From positions 1 to 64,000 of the forward strand of contig JBDTVS010000007.1 of assembly GCA_040007095.1 (NCBI GenBank): a DNA stretch of 64,000 bases. Reading direction: 5' to 3'. This document shows positions 7,932 to 16,974 of this stretch, one piece after another (the stretch's first letter is position 1; the number at the start of each line of letters is the position of its first letter). A program made the position numbers and the translations under genes. Origin of the DNA: JBDTVS01 sp040007095 (GTDB lineage Bacteria; Acidobacteriota; Vicinamibacteria; Vicinamibacterales; CAVVIG01). Under the pieces are notes generated by a model that ran no database searches, was not told where the DNA came from, and worked only from the letters and a program-made list of their open reading frames with translations.

Positions 7932-9224
7932 CTACCTCGTCACGTCCTGGAAGTACGGGGGCAGGTCAGGCTTGGTCTCGCGCAGGATTTCGACGATCGC
8001 GCGCCGATCCGCCAGCGACAATGCCGACCTGTAGCGATCTTGCCGCTCATTGCCGGAGAGGATTTGCCACAGCCGCCGGTAAATCGGGTCCTTGGCAGCG
8101 GGCGGCAGGCGGTCGAAGGCGGCCGAGTAAATCAAATAGCTGCACGGGTACGTCATCAGACGGCGGCCGAGGTCGAGCTCGTGCAACGAGCGGCCTTTCT
8201 TGTCCCTTGGACCCTCTGCCGAAAACCGCTCGGCAAAGCCCGACGACCCCTGGACGCGGTCCGTCAACTTCGCTTCGTCGATGAACAGCATGTAGTCGAC
8301 GACCTCGTTCGCGACGCCGCTCATGACCTCGGCGACACGGGCGTCCTCTCCTGGCGCCGCCACAAAGGGCGGGTGCAGTCTGGGATCGGCTGCCCGCGCC
8401 TCCCATCCCGCTCGCGTGATCAGGTTGGTCATGTAGATCTGGTGAGAGAACACCATGAGCGCCGCGATATCGCTGGTCGTCGCGCGGAAGCCGTCCGGAT
8501 CGAATAGTCCGCTCGCAGAGGCCAGCTCGCGACTCGAGCGGCCGTCGAGGGCGGGGACCCTGTTGCCGATATGCTCGGCGAGGCCGCTGGTGCCCGTGAC
8601 GAACCAGCCGCCAAAGCGGTCCTTGAGCGGCATCCGGTGGTCCATCGCCGCCGACCTCGTCGGACGCGTGTCGGATCCTGGGATCGTCGTGAACATCAGC
8701 AAACCTGGAACGCCCAGCGTGTCCGCATTCAAGTGACAGCCAAGGCACGCGCGGACACGCTGAAACTGCGGCACGTCGGCGGCCTTCTGGTCCAGCGTGT
8801 AGAAGACGATGCCCTCGGTCGCGTCCTGCGCAGCCACCTCGAGAATTTCGCCCTGCCGGACATAACCGAGCACGACGCGATCGTTGAAGAAGAGCGCCCG
8901 TGGGTTGTTTGGATTGATCAGCCGGGCCTGCAGACTGGTCGCCGAGAACACCAGCATCTGGGACTCGACCGGGATCTCGAGCGCCTCGAGCGCCGACTGG
9001 AGATATCCGCCGCGGCCGTCGAAGGCGAGACGAAGCCGGCCTTCTCTCAGTCTCTCGTTGACTCCGACGACGGCATTGTCGAGCGACGCGGTACTGTATT
9101 TGATGGCCATGTCCTCGGCCGATCCGAAGAACATCGCGCCGCGCTGAGCGTTCAAGGACGTCGGGACCTGTGCCGCCACGCACCATAGACCGACGCACAA
9201 GGCAAAAGCGACTTTGAACCGCAT
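7932..9224 (-). CDS. Exported protein with a CxxCH haem motif (mono-haem cytochrome c-like)
   Basis: A 430-residue secreted protein with a signal peptide (MRFKVAFALCVGLWCVAAQV). The single haem-attachment motif CLGCH (Cys160, Cys163, His164) sits in the middle of the chain, followed by LNADTLGVPGLLMFTTIPG. The rest contains helical segments with SHQIYMTNLITRAGWEAR and GRRLMTYPCSYLIYSAAFDRLP. I have seen similar proteins only as uncharacterised cytochrome-like entries. The gene stands alone; a periplasmic electron-transfer or redox-sensor role is likely from the haem motif but unproven. Confidence 0.7.
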   Translation of the reverse strand: MRFKVAFALCVGLWCVAAQVPTSLNAQRGAMFFGSAEDMAIKYSTASLDNAVVGVNERLREGRLRLAFDGRGGYLQSALEALEIPVESQMLVFSATSLQARLINPNNPRALFFNDRVVLGYVRQGEILEVAAQDATEGIVFYTLDQKAADVPQFQRVRACLGCHLNADTLGVPGLLMFTTIPGSDTRPTRSAAMDHRMPLKDRFGGWFVTGTSGLAEHIGNRVPALDGRSSRELASASGLFDPDGFRATTSDIAALMVFSHQIYMTNLITRAGWEARAADPRLHPPFVAAPGEDARVAEVMSGVANEVVDYMLFIDEAKLTDRVQGSSGFAERFSAEGPRDKKGRSLHELDLGRRLMTYPCSYLIYSAAFDRLPPAAKDPIYRRLWQILSGNERQDRYRSALSLADRRAIVEILRETKPDLPPYFQDVTR

Positions 9225-9637
9225 CGTGTGCAGCCCAATGTTGCGTGCGACGCTCGTTCACGTCAAGCCCACGGGGCGGACGGGGGACGACCGCTGCTGG
9301 GTTGTAGGAAATTCGCACCAAGCTCCGCCGCACGCGGATTGTATCGGCGCCATCGGGTTGGACGTTCAACAGACAACCGTTGAAGACCGGCGATCTTGCG
9401 CCGTTCAAACCAGGCGACGAGGTCGTCGCTCGTAATGCCTATCGGCCAATCCTGGACTGCAAACGGGGGAGACGCTTACTTACACGTGCCCGAGCGAAAC
9501 GTGTCGGGTCAACGCGTGTGCGTTGAATGGGACCGGAGTGACCGTGCGGCGTTTGAATGAAGGGATACTCGGTTCACTCGAGCGTCTCAATGCGCAGGGC
9601 GATTTCGTGTACAGTCCCCCGAGAGCACGCGTCTACG
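9225..9637. other. Divergent intergenic region, nothing recognised
   Basis: About 410 bp between the haem-motif gene (minus) and the TIR-NACHT gene (plus). It should hold both promoters. In-frame ATGs at 9557 and 9590 could extend the TIR-NACHT protein by up to 27 residues. No RNA gene, repeat or conserved ORF is seen. Confidence 0.45.
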
Positions 9638-12600
9638 ATGCCTCCAGACGTTTCCGTCGATCCCGGCGCAGCCGCATCCCGACCGCCTCTGGACCGATCC
9701 GCGGATGGCCACACGTTTGTCTGCTACGCGCGGGAGGATTCGGAGTTCGTCCGCCGATTGACGGCCGAGCTGAGCGCTCGCGCCAGTCGGACCTGGGTGG
9801 ACACCGAACTCGCGCCCGGCGCCGATTGGGACCGGAGTATCGACGAGCGCTTGCGCACCTGCGCCAATCTGCTGATCGTCCTCTCGCCGGCCGCGGTCGC
9901 GTCTGCGGAGGTCCGGGGCGAGCTGCGGACCGCGCTGAACCTCGCCAAGCCGATTGTGCCGGTGCTCTACCAGGCCTGCGACATTCCCCGTCAGCTTCAA
10001 ACCGTCCAGTATCTCGATTTCACTTCGGCGAACAGTGATGACGCGGCGTGGGACGCCCTTGCCGCCGCATTGCTGTCCGTGTCTGACGATACGCCGCAGG
10101 GCCGGCATCGGCCGGACCGGCCCGCCGGTCGCGACCTGCGCAACCGCCAGGACTTTCTGGCCGATGTGAAGAGCGAAGCCGCGGGGCGGCTGGCGCAGTC
10201 GATTCATGGCGGCATGCTGAACGTCCTCAAGGAGAAACAGCCGGACCAGGTGACGCGGCGGTGGGACCCGGACGTCCGGATCCCCCATCAGCCGCGGGCG
10301 CCGCTCGCGCCGGAGGTGCGGATCGTGCAGCTGTTCGATGACGAGTCGGTCGGGGGCAGGCTGCTGATTCTCGGCGCCCCCGGATCCGGGAAGACCACGG
10401 CCCTCCTCGAGCTCGCCCAGGCGCTGCTCGAGCGCGCGGAAAAAGACACCTCCGAGCCGATGCCGGTCCTGTGCAACCTGTCGTCGTGGCGGAAAGACGG
10501 GCACGATCTGGCCGAGTGGCTGGTGGATCATCTGAAAACGAAATACGGCGTCCGCATGGCGTGCGGCCGGGCGTGGCTGGCCGAGCGGCAGCTCGTGCCG
10601 CTCTTCGACGGCCTGGACGAAGTGGCGCCGGAGCACCAGGAGCCGTGCGTGGAGTCGATCAACCGGTTCCAGCAGGACTACCGGCCGCCGCACCTCGTCG
10701 TCTGCTGCCGCCTCGCCGAGTACGAGAACTATCAGATCAAGCTGCAGTTGAATGGCGCCGTTCGCTTGCTGCCGCTGGAGGACGAGCAGATTCGCCAGTA
10801 CCTGGTGCAGGCGGAATCGCCGGCTCTGTGGGACGGCATACGCGGCGACGAGAAGACAATAGAGCTGGCGCGGACGCCGCTGCTGCTGCGCATCATCACC
10901 GTCGCATATGAAGAAATGCCGGCGGAGGACTGGCAGCGCGTCACGCCGGCGTCCGAACGGCAGGCGCGCCTGTTCGACGTCTACATCCGGCGGCTGCTGT
11001 CCGGCGACGCGGCCGCTCGACCCTTCTCGAAGGCGCGAACCATCCACTGGCTGGTCTGGCTCGCGAGGACGATGAAGGAGCACGGCCAGGCGGAGCTGAT
11101 GATCGAGCACCTGCAGCCGGCGTGGCTGGCGCCGGGCGCCCGGCGCGTGCTCTATCGAGGTGGCGTGGCGATGGCGGGCGCCGCCGCCTTCTTTCTCGCC
11201 ATGTCGCTCGGCCTGGGGCTCTTCGGCTGGATTCCACGAGGCGCGATCGGCGTGGAGTATTTGAATGTCTCGGCGAGAACGCCGGGCCTGGAACTCTGGT
11301 ATCGGCACGACTGGCTGTTCGTCGCAATGATGGGGTTGGCGGCTGGGCTCACGATGGCCGCGCGGAAAACCATCCGGCCGATCGAGACGCTGGCGTGGTC
11401 CTGGACCAAGGGCTGGCACGGCATGGCGGCTGGGCTGCGCACGATGTCGCTCGCCGGGCTGCATCATCTGACGTATGTCGGATCGGTGATCGGACTGCTC
11501 ATCGGCGTGTCCACGGTGCGGGACCAGTGGCTCGGCGAGCACATCAGCCCCGAGCTCACGCGCTTCAGCATGGCCGGGAACATCGCAGGTGCGATCGCGC
11601 TGCTGGCGCTCGCGGCCGCGATCCTGCTGACCGTCCGGCGAGGCGGTTGGCGGGCCGGCGGCCCCGGCGGACCGCGGCGCGGATCGGCGGCCGACGCGAT
11701 CGTGAGCGGATTGGCGTTGGGTGCCGGCGCGTGGCCTATCATGGGACCGCTCTTCGGCGCGCTTGCAGGCGTAAGCATTGGCCTGATCGTTCGATTCGGC
11801 GGCGGTGCGAATCCGCTATCCGCGGCGCGGTTTGCCGGCGCGCTCGTCGCCGGCCTGATCGGCGGCTTCGGGTGTGGCGCGATCAGCTGGTGGACTCAGA
11901 GTGTCCCGAGCGGTTTCATCGGCTCGGTCGGCGTGTGGATGCTGGGCGGCGTCGGCGTGGCGGCGACCGCGGCGCTCGCTACCGGCCTGGCTGGCGGGTT
12001 CGCGCGCGCGGGCGCGGCGCCGGCGCAGCCGGGCGCCGCGCGTTGGCGGAGGCGGACGCGGACGGCATTGCTGATCGGCGGCAGCATCGCCGCCGCCGCC
12101 GGATTGATGGCGGTCGCCGCGCGGCATGCCGGAGAATTCGGGGTCGTGCGCGGTGTCGTGCTGATGACCGCCAGACTCGGTTGGGCGTGGATCACCGGCC
12201 TCTGGGTCGCACTCGGGGTGGCAGTGATAGCCGCCGTGCTCGGGCTGATCATGGGGGCGTTCCTGGGTGCGCTGTTCGGTCTACTCAGTGGGTTGACCGG
12301 GCCAGACGTCGAGAGGAGGACCGCACCGAACCAGGGGATCCGGCAGTCGGCGAAGAACGTGGGCGTGTTCGCGCTGGTTGGTGTCCTCGTTGTCGGTCTT
12401 CCTTACAGTCTGTTCAATCTGGCGGCCGGCGTGGTGTGGACCCGGACGGCCCCGAGCGTGCTCGACTGGGTGAATCTCGGCCTGGGGCCCGCGATGTTGT
12501 TCGGGGTGATGGGAGGATTCGTGCCCGGCGTCGCGTGCATTCAGCACTTCACGCTGCGGTCCGTGCTGTGGTTCTTTGGCCTCGCGCCGTGGCGGTACGC

Positions 12601-12718
12601 GCGTTTCTTGAATTACGCGACAGAGCGGATGCTGCTTCAGCGGGTGGGCGGGCGCTACCGGTTCATTCACGATCTACTGAGAGAGCATTTCGCGGCGATG
12701 GGTGGCACGTCCGCGTAA
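9638..12718 (+). CDS. TIR-NACHT NTPase with polytopic membrane C-terminus
   Basis: A protein of 1026 residues from the ATG at 9638. Residues 24-130 are a TIR-type domain (HTFVCYARED), with Glu95 in VASAEVRGEL at the position of the NADase glutamate. A linker leads to a NACHT P-loop: Walker A GAPGSGKT (246-253), Walker B LFDGLDE (322-328) and a sensor-like VVCCR (354-358). After about residue 510 come roughly a dozen hydrophobic segments rich in Gly/Ala. The C-terminal tail (YARFLNYATERMLLQRVGG, then FIHDLLREHFA) matches the tail typical of membrane NACHT proteins in cyanobacteria and actinobacteria. Known TIR and NACHT proteins often act in phage defence by depleting NAD or by sensing; here that role is inference. 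No obvious operon partner is present. Confidence 0.85.
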   Translation: MPPDVSVDPGAAASRPPLDRSADGHTFVCYAREDSEFVRRLTAELSARASRTWVDTELAPGADWDRSIDERLRTCANLLIVLSPAAVASAEVRGELRTALNLAKPIVPVLYQACDIPRQLQTVQYLDFTSANSDDAAWDALAAALLSVSDDTPQGRHRPDRPAGRDLRNRQDFLADVKSEAAGRLAQSIHGGMLNVLKEKQPDQVTRRWDPDVRIPHQPRAPLAPEVRIVQLFDDESVGGRLLILGAPGSGKTTALLELAQALLERAEKDTSEPMPVLCNLSSWRKDGHDLAEWLVDHLKTKYGVRMACGRAWLAERQLVPLFDGLDEVAPEHQEPCVESINRFQQDYRPPHLVVCCRLAEYENYQIKLQLNGAVRLLPLEDEQIRQYLVQAESPALWDGIRGDEKTIELARTPLLLRIITVAYEEMPAEDWQRVTPASERQARLFDVYIRRLLSGDAAARPFSKARTIHWLVWLARTMKEHGQAELMIEHLQPAWLAPGARRVLYRGGVAMAGAAAFFLAMSLGLGLFGWIPRGAIGVEYLNVSARTPGLELWYRHDWLFVAMMGLAAGLTMAARKTIRPIETLAWSWTKGWHGMAAGLRTMSLAGLHHLTYVGSVIGLLIGVSTVRDQWLGEHISPELTRFSMAGNIAGAIALLALAAAILLTVRRGGWRAGGPGGPRRGSAADAIVSGLALGAGAWPIMGPLFGALAGVSIGLIVRFGGGANPLSAARFAGALVAGLIGGFGCGAISWWTQSVPSGFIGSVGVWMLGGVGVAATAALATGLAGGFARAGAAPAQPGAARWRRRTRTALLIGGSIAAAAGLMAVAARHAGEFGVVRGVVLMTARLGWAWITGLWVALGVAVIAAVLGLIMGAFLGALFGLLSGLTGPDVERRTAPNQGIRQSAKNVGVFALVGVLVVGLPYSLFNLAAGVVWTRTAPSVLDWVNLGLGPAMLFGVMGGFVPGVACIQHFTLRSVLWFFGLAPWRYARFLNYATERMLLQRVGGRYRFIHDLLREHFAAMGGTSA

Positions 12719-12849
12719 TGTCCAACAACCCGATCGACGCGTCGCGGCCGTCGTGCTCGGCGGTCGCAGCCTGAGTTCTCGCCTTTCGCCAGGCCGGAAT
12801 CCGGCCATCGAAGTCCGTTGCCGACATGGGGCGCCGCGTACACCGGCGC

Positions 12850-13006
12850 TCGGGGAGAGGCGGCGCCGAGGATGGCGGCGCTCGGCGTCATCCTCGGCGC
12901 CTCAGCCGGACTGGTGCTGGCGCGGTTGGCCGGCGTCTACATTCGGGACGTGCAGCTGCCGGGTGCTCTGCCGCTCATCGGCTCGTCGATCGTCATCATC
13001 GCTGCG
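12850..13006 (+). pseudogene. C-terminal remnant of an ABC transporter permease (ADOP/FtsX family)
   Basis: The frame reading RMAALGVILGASAGLVLARL, then GVYIRDVQLPGALPLIGSS and IVIIAA matches the last membrane helices of the MacB/FtsX-like permeases called ADOP in acidobacteria. The usual end (LPAARAARVDP...ALR) is missing: homology stops at 13006, and 13007 is the first base of the stop codon of the opposing VWFA gene. The upstream part of the permease is absent too. This looks like debris from a rearrangement next to the TIR-NACHT gene. Confidence 0.65.
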
Positions 13007-13903
13007 TCAAGGCATGTGTCCGTCGAGCGTGAGCGTCGGCGTGCCCGGCTTTGAGATCGAGAGAGCGATCTGCGCGCCCGGCTTGGGGTTTCCCGCGCGT
13101 TCGTAGGTAACGCGGAACTGGTGGCGCTGGCGAGTGGCGCTCTCCGCGATCTTCTTGCCGATCTCCGGCAGCAGCGTCGACAGACGGTTCGTCGTCGCGA
13201 TGTTCTCGTAGCGTCCGCCGCTCAGTTTCGTGACGGCGAGCCCGATTTCCGTCTGCGCTCCGCCGCCGCTCGAGCCGACGCCAGAGCTGCTCGACATCAC
13301 CACGATGTGGACGGTCATCGCGTGCTTGATGATGAACTCCTGCAGCCTCTGAAAATCGCGATCGTTCATGTTGACCTTGCCGAAATCCGATCCGACCATG
13401 AAGATCACCGGGAAGTTGGGCGTCTTGTCCTTGTCGATTCGGGTTGCCGCTTCGAACAGCGCATCGAAGAACGCGCCGGCGCCGCCATCGGGCGCAATCA
13501 GGCCGATGTTCTTCACCAACTGGGCCTTGTCGGTGGTCGGCTTCCCAATCGGGCGCGGTTGCGGCGACGTCGTATACATCGCAACTTCCACGTCGGCCGG
13601 CATCTGCTCGAACAGCGCCGTCAAGCCATCCCGCAATGGGTTGATCGGACTGGTGTTTGCCTTGCCGTTGTCGACGAGCAGGTGCAGTTTGACCGGCCAG
13701 TCGATCGGCTCGACCTTCAAGGTCTTGCACGCGACACCGTCTTCCGAAATGCTGACGTCGCTGGCCCCGAGGTCGCTGACCGGAGCGCCGTCGGCTCCCT
13801 TGAGACTGATGAACACCTGCCCCTGCTTCTGCGCCGCGAGGCGCGGCTCGACGGCGCAGAGTGCGCAAGCGACCAACACGGCGAGACATGATAATCGTCG
13901 CAT
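13007..13903 (-). CDS. VWFA-related exported protein, acidobacterial type
   Basis: A 298-residue protein with a signal peptide (MRRLSCLAVLVACALCAVEP). The ATG at 13903 follows GGAGG at good spacing. It has a short beta domain (VFISLKGADGAPVSDLGASD, then VSISEDGVA), as in the VWFA-related Acidobacterial domain family (TIGR03436), then a von Willebrand A-like fold beginning VKLHLLVDNGKAN. The MIDAS motif is degenerate (DNGKA instead of DxSxS), so metal-dependent adhesion may be lost. Typical members are secreted or surface proteins of unknown function. It converges on the permease remnant. Confidence 0.8.
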   Translation of the reverse strand: MRRLSCLAVLVACALCAVEPRLAAQKQGQVFISLKGADGAPVSDLGASDVSISEDGVACKTLKVEPIDWPVKLHLLVDNGKANTSPINPLRDGLTALFEQMPADVEVAMYTTSPQPRPIGKPTTDKAQLVKNIGLIAPDGGAGAFFDALFEAATRIDKDKTPNFPVIFMVGSDFGKVNMNDRDFQRLQEFIIKHAMTVHIVVMSSSSGVGSSGGGAQTEIGLAVTKLSGGRYENIATTNRLSTLLPEIGKKIAESATRQRHQFRVTYERAGNPKPGAQIALSISKPGTPTLTLDGHMP

Positions 13904-14031
13904 CTCTGACCTCCGTGGGAAATGGTTGAACGAGCTCGACATCACGGTTCCGACCGACACGATGAGATGTTTGGACGAACGTAAACCGAAATAGTTTAGG
14001 GATAGTGGCCGTGATCGGCGTGGACAGGCCG

Positions 14032-14472
14032 CTACCGCCGGCCCGAAAGCGCAATCGCCAGCAGTCCGCCCAGAACCGGGAACGCCTGCCCGTCGCTCGC
14101 GAATGCGGTGTGGAACAGCGCCCCGGTGGCCAGGTGGAAATTCAGGATCATGAGAAAGGCCAGAACGGCCGCGAGCCGCGTCAAACGGCCGAAGATGAGT
14201 GCCGCACCCGCCGCCAGTTCACCGAGCGGCACCAGCCGCGCGAACACCGCGACCCCGGGAATCAGCAGCGTCACCCACCAACGGTTCGCCGGCGTCGCCT
14301 TGGCCAGAAACGCGTCGAGCTTGACGGCCAGAAGGTTCGGATGGATGAACCACGCCAGCTTGTCGAGGCCTTTCGCGATCATGAAAATACCGAGCGATAC
14401 CCGGAGCACGACCAGCGCCCGGCCCGGCAACGAACTCCCGGTGCCGCCTTTTCCCTGGACCTTCCACGCCAT
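14032..14472 (-). CDS. DoxX-like membrane protein
   Basis: A 146-residue protein with four predicted membrane helices. The ATG at 14472 follows GGAGGG. Motifs fit the DoxX/DoxD family: RVSLGIFMIAKGLDKLAWF in helix 1, PLGELAAGAALIFGRLTRLA in helix 3 and NFHLATGALFHTAFASDG before the last helix. DoxX relatives act as small quinone-linked or redox membrane subunits, but most are uncharacterised. The gene stands alone. Confidence 0.8.
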   Translation of the reverse strand: MAWKVQGKGGTGSSLPGRALVVLRVSLGIFMIAKGLDKLAWFIHPNLLAVKLDAFLAKATPANRWWVTLLIPGVAVFARLVPLGELAAGAALIFGRLTRLAAVLAFLMILNFHLATGALFHTAFASDGQAFPVLGGLLAIALSGRR

Positions 14473-14606
14473 GAACCCTCCTGAGGCCAAGCCGACCAAT
14501 CTTACGGCTAACGACTCACCTGTCGCTGACCAGACATCTTCTAAAGCCAGAGTCTCGCAAGATGAAGCAAGTTTTGCTCGGTTCGGCGTTGGAAGCTGTC
14601 TTAGCT

Positions 14607-14625
14607 GCGGCCGCCGAGCGGCCGC
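14607..14625. repeat. GC inverted repeat (hairpin)
   Basis: gcggccgc (14607-14614), a 3-nt spacer cga, then gcggccgc (14618-14625). Each arm is itself palindromic, so both a hairpin and a direct repeat are possible. There is no T-run. Confidence 0.6.
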
Positions 14626-14686
14626 CTCGTGAAGATCCGCCGCACCCTGGTCCGTTCTTGCTGGTCGGTTTGAGGCGAAGCTTCAC

Positions 14687-14725
14687 TGATGGCCAATGGT
14701 TGATGGCTGCTCGCTGATGGCTGAC
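14687..14725. repeat. Degenerate tgatggc word repeat (family E)
   Basis: Three to four tandem copies of a short word: tgatggccaatggt, tgatggctgctcgc, tgatggctga. A reversed version (agccattcggccattcagccatcag) occurs at 32956-32986. Confidence 0.6.
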
Positions 14726-14940
14726 TCACCGGGCTCGTCCCTGATGTCTGGCGAGGCCGAGGCCGTTCCGGCGACACGGCAGCCGGCGCGGAATTATCGC
14801 AGAATTAGAGGTGGCCGGCGCGCGCAACGTTCCGGTGCTGGCCTCTCCCGGCCTTTCGCTCCTGCACGCCGAAAAATCATGGGCAGCGACAAGTCGTCCC
14901 TTACGATAGGAACTCCGCCCGCTCTAGTGGAGAAACTGAC

Positions 14941-16974
14941 TTGATCGTCGCCCTGGTCCAGGCCGCCCTACCGGCCGCGCTCGTCATTCGTCTGCTGGCC
15001 ATCACCGCGACGCTCGCGTTGACTCGAAGGCCAAAGGCGTGCCGTTTCGTGTCGCTCGGCGGGTCGATCCTGGCGTCGGCACTGACGCTGACGGTTGCCG
15101 TGCACGTGATCTCTGCCGGCCGCACGGTTGACGGCGTGCTCGTCGGCCATGCCGCCTCGGGCATCACGTTCGGCTATGTGATCAACCCTCTCTCGGCCTG
15201 GTTTCTGATGGTGCTGGGCCTCATCGCGATTCCGGTGGCAGTGTTCAGCACGGCGTATTTTGCCCATGCGGTGTCCGGGCCGCGCACGAGCACCGTGGGA
15301 GCGGCGTTCAACCTGCTGCTCGGCGCACTGGAAACCGTGTTCGCGGCCGACGGCGTCATCGTGTTTCTGTTTGCCTGGGAGCTGATGACGCTGGCCACGG
15401 TGATGCTCGTGGCCGTCGGACACGAAGATCTCGCCAGCCGACGGGCGGCATTTATCTATCTCGTGATGTCGCACGTCGGGACAGGCTGCCTCATTGCCGG
15501 TTTTCTGGCGCTGTCAGCCGCCTCGGGGTCGCTGTCGTTTGCGGTGCTGCTCTCCGGCCATGTCGTGTCGGGGCCAATGCGCCACGGGCTGTTCGCGCTG
15601 TTCTTTCTGGGCTTCGGCGTGAAGGCGGGCGTCATTCCGTTGCATGGCTGGCTGCCAGAGGCCCATCCGGCGGCGCCCACCAGTGTGTCGGCCCTCATGT
15701 CGGCGGTGCTCATTACGGCCGGTGTCTACGGCCTCCTCAAAGTCTGCGCATTCGGCCTGGGCGTTCCCGACGTGCATTGGGCGCTCCTGTTCATGGGCGC
15801 GGGCACGCTGTCGGCCATTCTGGGCGTGTTGTACGCGCTGACCCAGAACGACATCAAGCGGCTCCTGGCCTACAGCACCATCGAGCACTCCGGCATCATT
15901 CTGCTCGGCCTCGGCACGGGGATGGTCTTTCTCGCGCAAGACCGGGCGGAGTTGGCCGCGCTGGCGGTGACAGCCAGCCTCGCGCATGTCCTGAATCACG
16001 CGCTCTTCAAAGCGCTCCTCTTTCTGGGCGCGGGAAGCGTCGTGACGGCCACCGGCACCCGTCAGCTCGAACAGTATGGAGGCCTCCTCAGGGTCATGCC
16101 CTGGACCGGACTGTGCTTTCTGGTTGGCGCGATGGCCATTTCCGGGCTGCCGCTCCTCAACGGCTTCGTGAGCGAATGGTTGATGTTTCAGGCGCTGCTC
16201 CTCGGGTTCGGGTCGACGACGGGCCTGATGCGGCTGAACTTTCCTCTCGGCGGTGCGATGCTGGCGTTGACGACGGCGCTGGCGGCGGCGTGTTTCGTGA
16301 GGGCATTCGGGATCGGTTTCCTGGCGTTGCCCAGGAGCCGGGCGGCGTCCGAGGCACGAGAATCGCCGGCCTCGATGCTGGCGCCGCAAGCGTTCCTGGC
16401 GGCGATGTGTGTCGCGTGCGGTCTCTTCCCGGGAGTCCTCGTCGGCGCGCTCGGGCGCGTCACAGCATCGCTGCCGGGTTTGCGGCCGCGGCCCGACATG
16501 GTCCGAAGCGCAATGGGAATCGCCTCGGTGCCGGAATCCTTCGATGCGCTGGTGCCGGTCGTTCTTGGCACCGCCATGGTGCTCGCCCTGGCTCTCGCAT
16601 GGCGGGTGACGAACACGGACCGGGCGGTGCGGCGAGTCCCGACCTGGGGGTGCGGCGGCGAGTTGACGGCACGCACGGAATACACGGCGACGGCATTTTC
16701 GAAGCCCTTGATGCTGATCTTCCGTGCCGTGTATCGGCCGACGCGCAAGGTGGAGGCCCTGGCCGACGTCTCCCCGTATTTTCCGCAGGAGGTGCGCTAC
16801 CGCACATCGATCGAGCCCACGTTCGAGCGGTACATCTACGGACCATTGGTACGCGGCGTGTTGCACGTCGCCGACGGGATGAAGGTGCTGCAGGCCGGAA
16901 GTCTTCATACCTACCTGGCCTACGTGCTCGTGCTCGCCGTCCTGCTGCTGATGTGGCTCGGAGGGGCGAGGTGA
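14941..16974 (+). CDS. hyfB: Hydrogenase-4-like membrane subunit B (proton antiporter-like)
   Basis: 677 residues, about the length of HyfB/HycC. TTG start at 14941, with GGAG about 8 nt upstream. It is a polytopic antiporter-like subunit of the NuoL/Mrp family: VFLFAWELMTLATVMLV, GVIPLHGWLPEAHPAAPTSV and LLAYSTIEHSGIILLGLG carry the conserved Glu, Lys and His of the proton channel. The C-terminal tail after YTATAFSKPLMLIFRAVY matches HyfB proteins. It would pump protons or sodium as part of the membrane arm of the complex encoded by this operon. Its stop overlaps the next start (TGATG). Confidence 0.88.
   Translation: MIVALVQAALPAALVIRLLAITATLALTRRPKACRFVSLGGSILASALTLTVAVHVISAGRTVDGVLVGHAASGITFGYVINPLSAWFLMVLGLIAIPVAVFSTAYFAHAVSGPRTSTVGAAFNLLLGALETVFAADGVIVFLFAWELMTLATVMLVAVGHEDLASRRAAFIYLVMSHVGTGCLIAGFLALSAASGSLSFAVLLSGHVVSGPMRHGLFALFFLGFGVKAGVIPLHGWLPEAHPAAPTSVSALMSAVLITAGVYGLLKVCAFGLGVPDVHWALLFMGAGTLSAILGVLYALTQNDIKRLLAYSTIEHSGIILLGLGTGMVFLAQDRAELAALAVTASLAHVLNHALFKALLFLGAGSVVTATGTRQLEQYGGLLRVMPWTGLCFLVGAMAISGLPLLNGFVSEWLMFQALLLGFGSTTGLMRLNFPLGGAMLALTTALAAACFVRAFGIGFLALPRSRAASEARESPASMLAPQAFLAAMCVACGLFPGVLVGALGRVTASLPGLRPRPDMVRSAMGIASVPESFDALVPVVLGTAMVLALALAWRVTNTDRAVRRVPTWGCGGELTARTEYTATAFSKPLMLIFRAVYRPTRKVEALADVSPYFPQEVRYRTSIEPTFERYIYGPLVRGVLHVADGMKVLQAGSLHTYLAYVLVLAVLLLMWLGGAR

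Larger units (their letters stand above)
14473..14940. other. Intergenic region upstream of the hyf-like operon, with a hairpin and a word repeat
   Basis: About 470 bp between divergent doxX-like and hyfB-like genes. It holds an inverted repeat at 14607-14625 and a tgatggc repeat at 14687-14725, both listed separately. The operon promoter should be here, but no clear -35/-10 pair could be chosen by eye. Confidence 0.5.

Noticed and set aside
9587..11542. Long minus-strand frame opposite the TIR-NACHT gene
   Set aside because: Antisense shadow; the plus strand carries clear Walker A and B motifs and a membrane domain.
15777..16973. Upstream extension of the HyfC-like frame by about 400 codons
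   Set aside because: It overlaps the whole HyfB C-terminus and has no motif; the ATG at 16974, overlapping the hyfB-like stop, is the normal start for this family.
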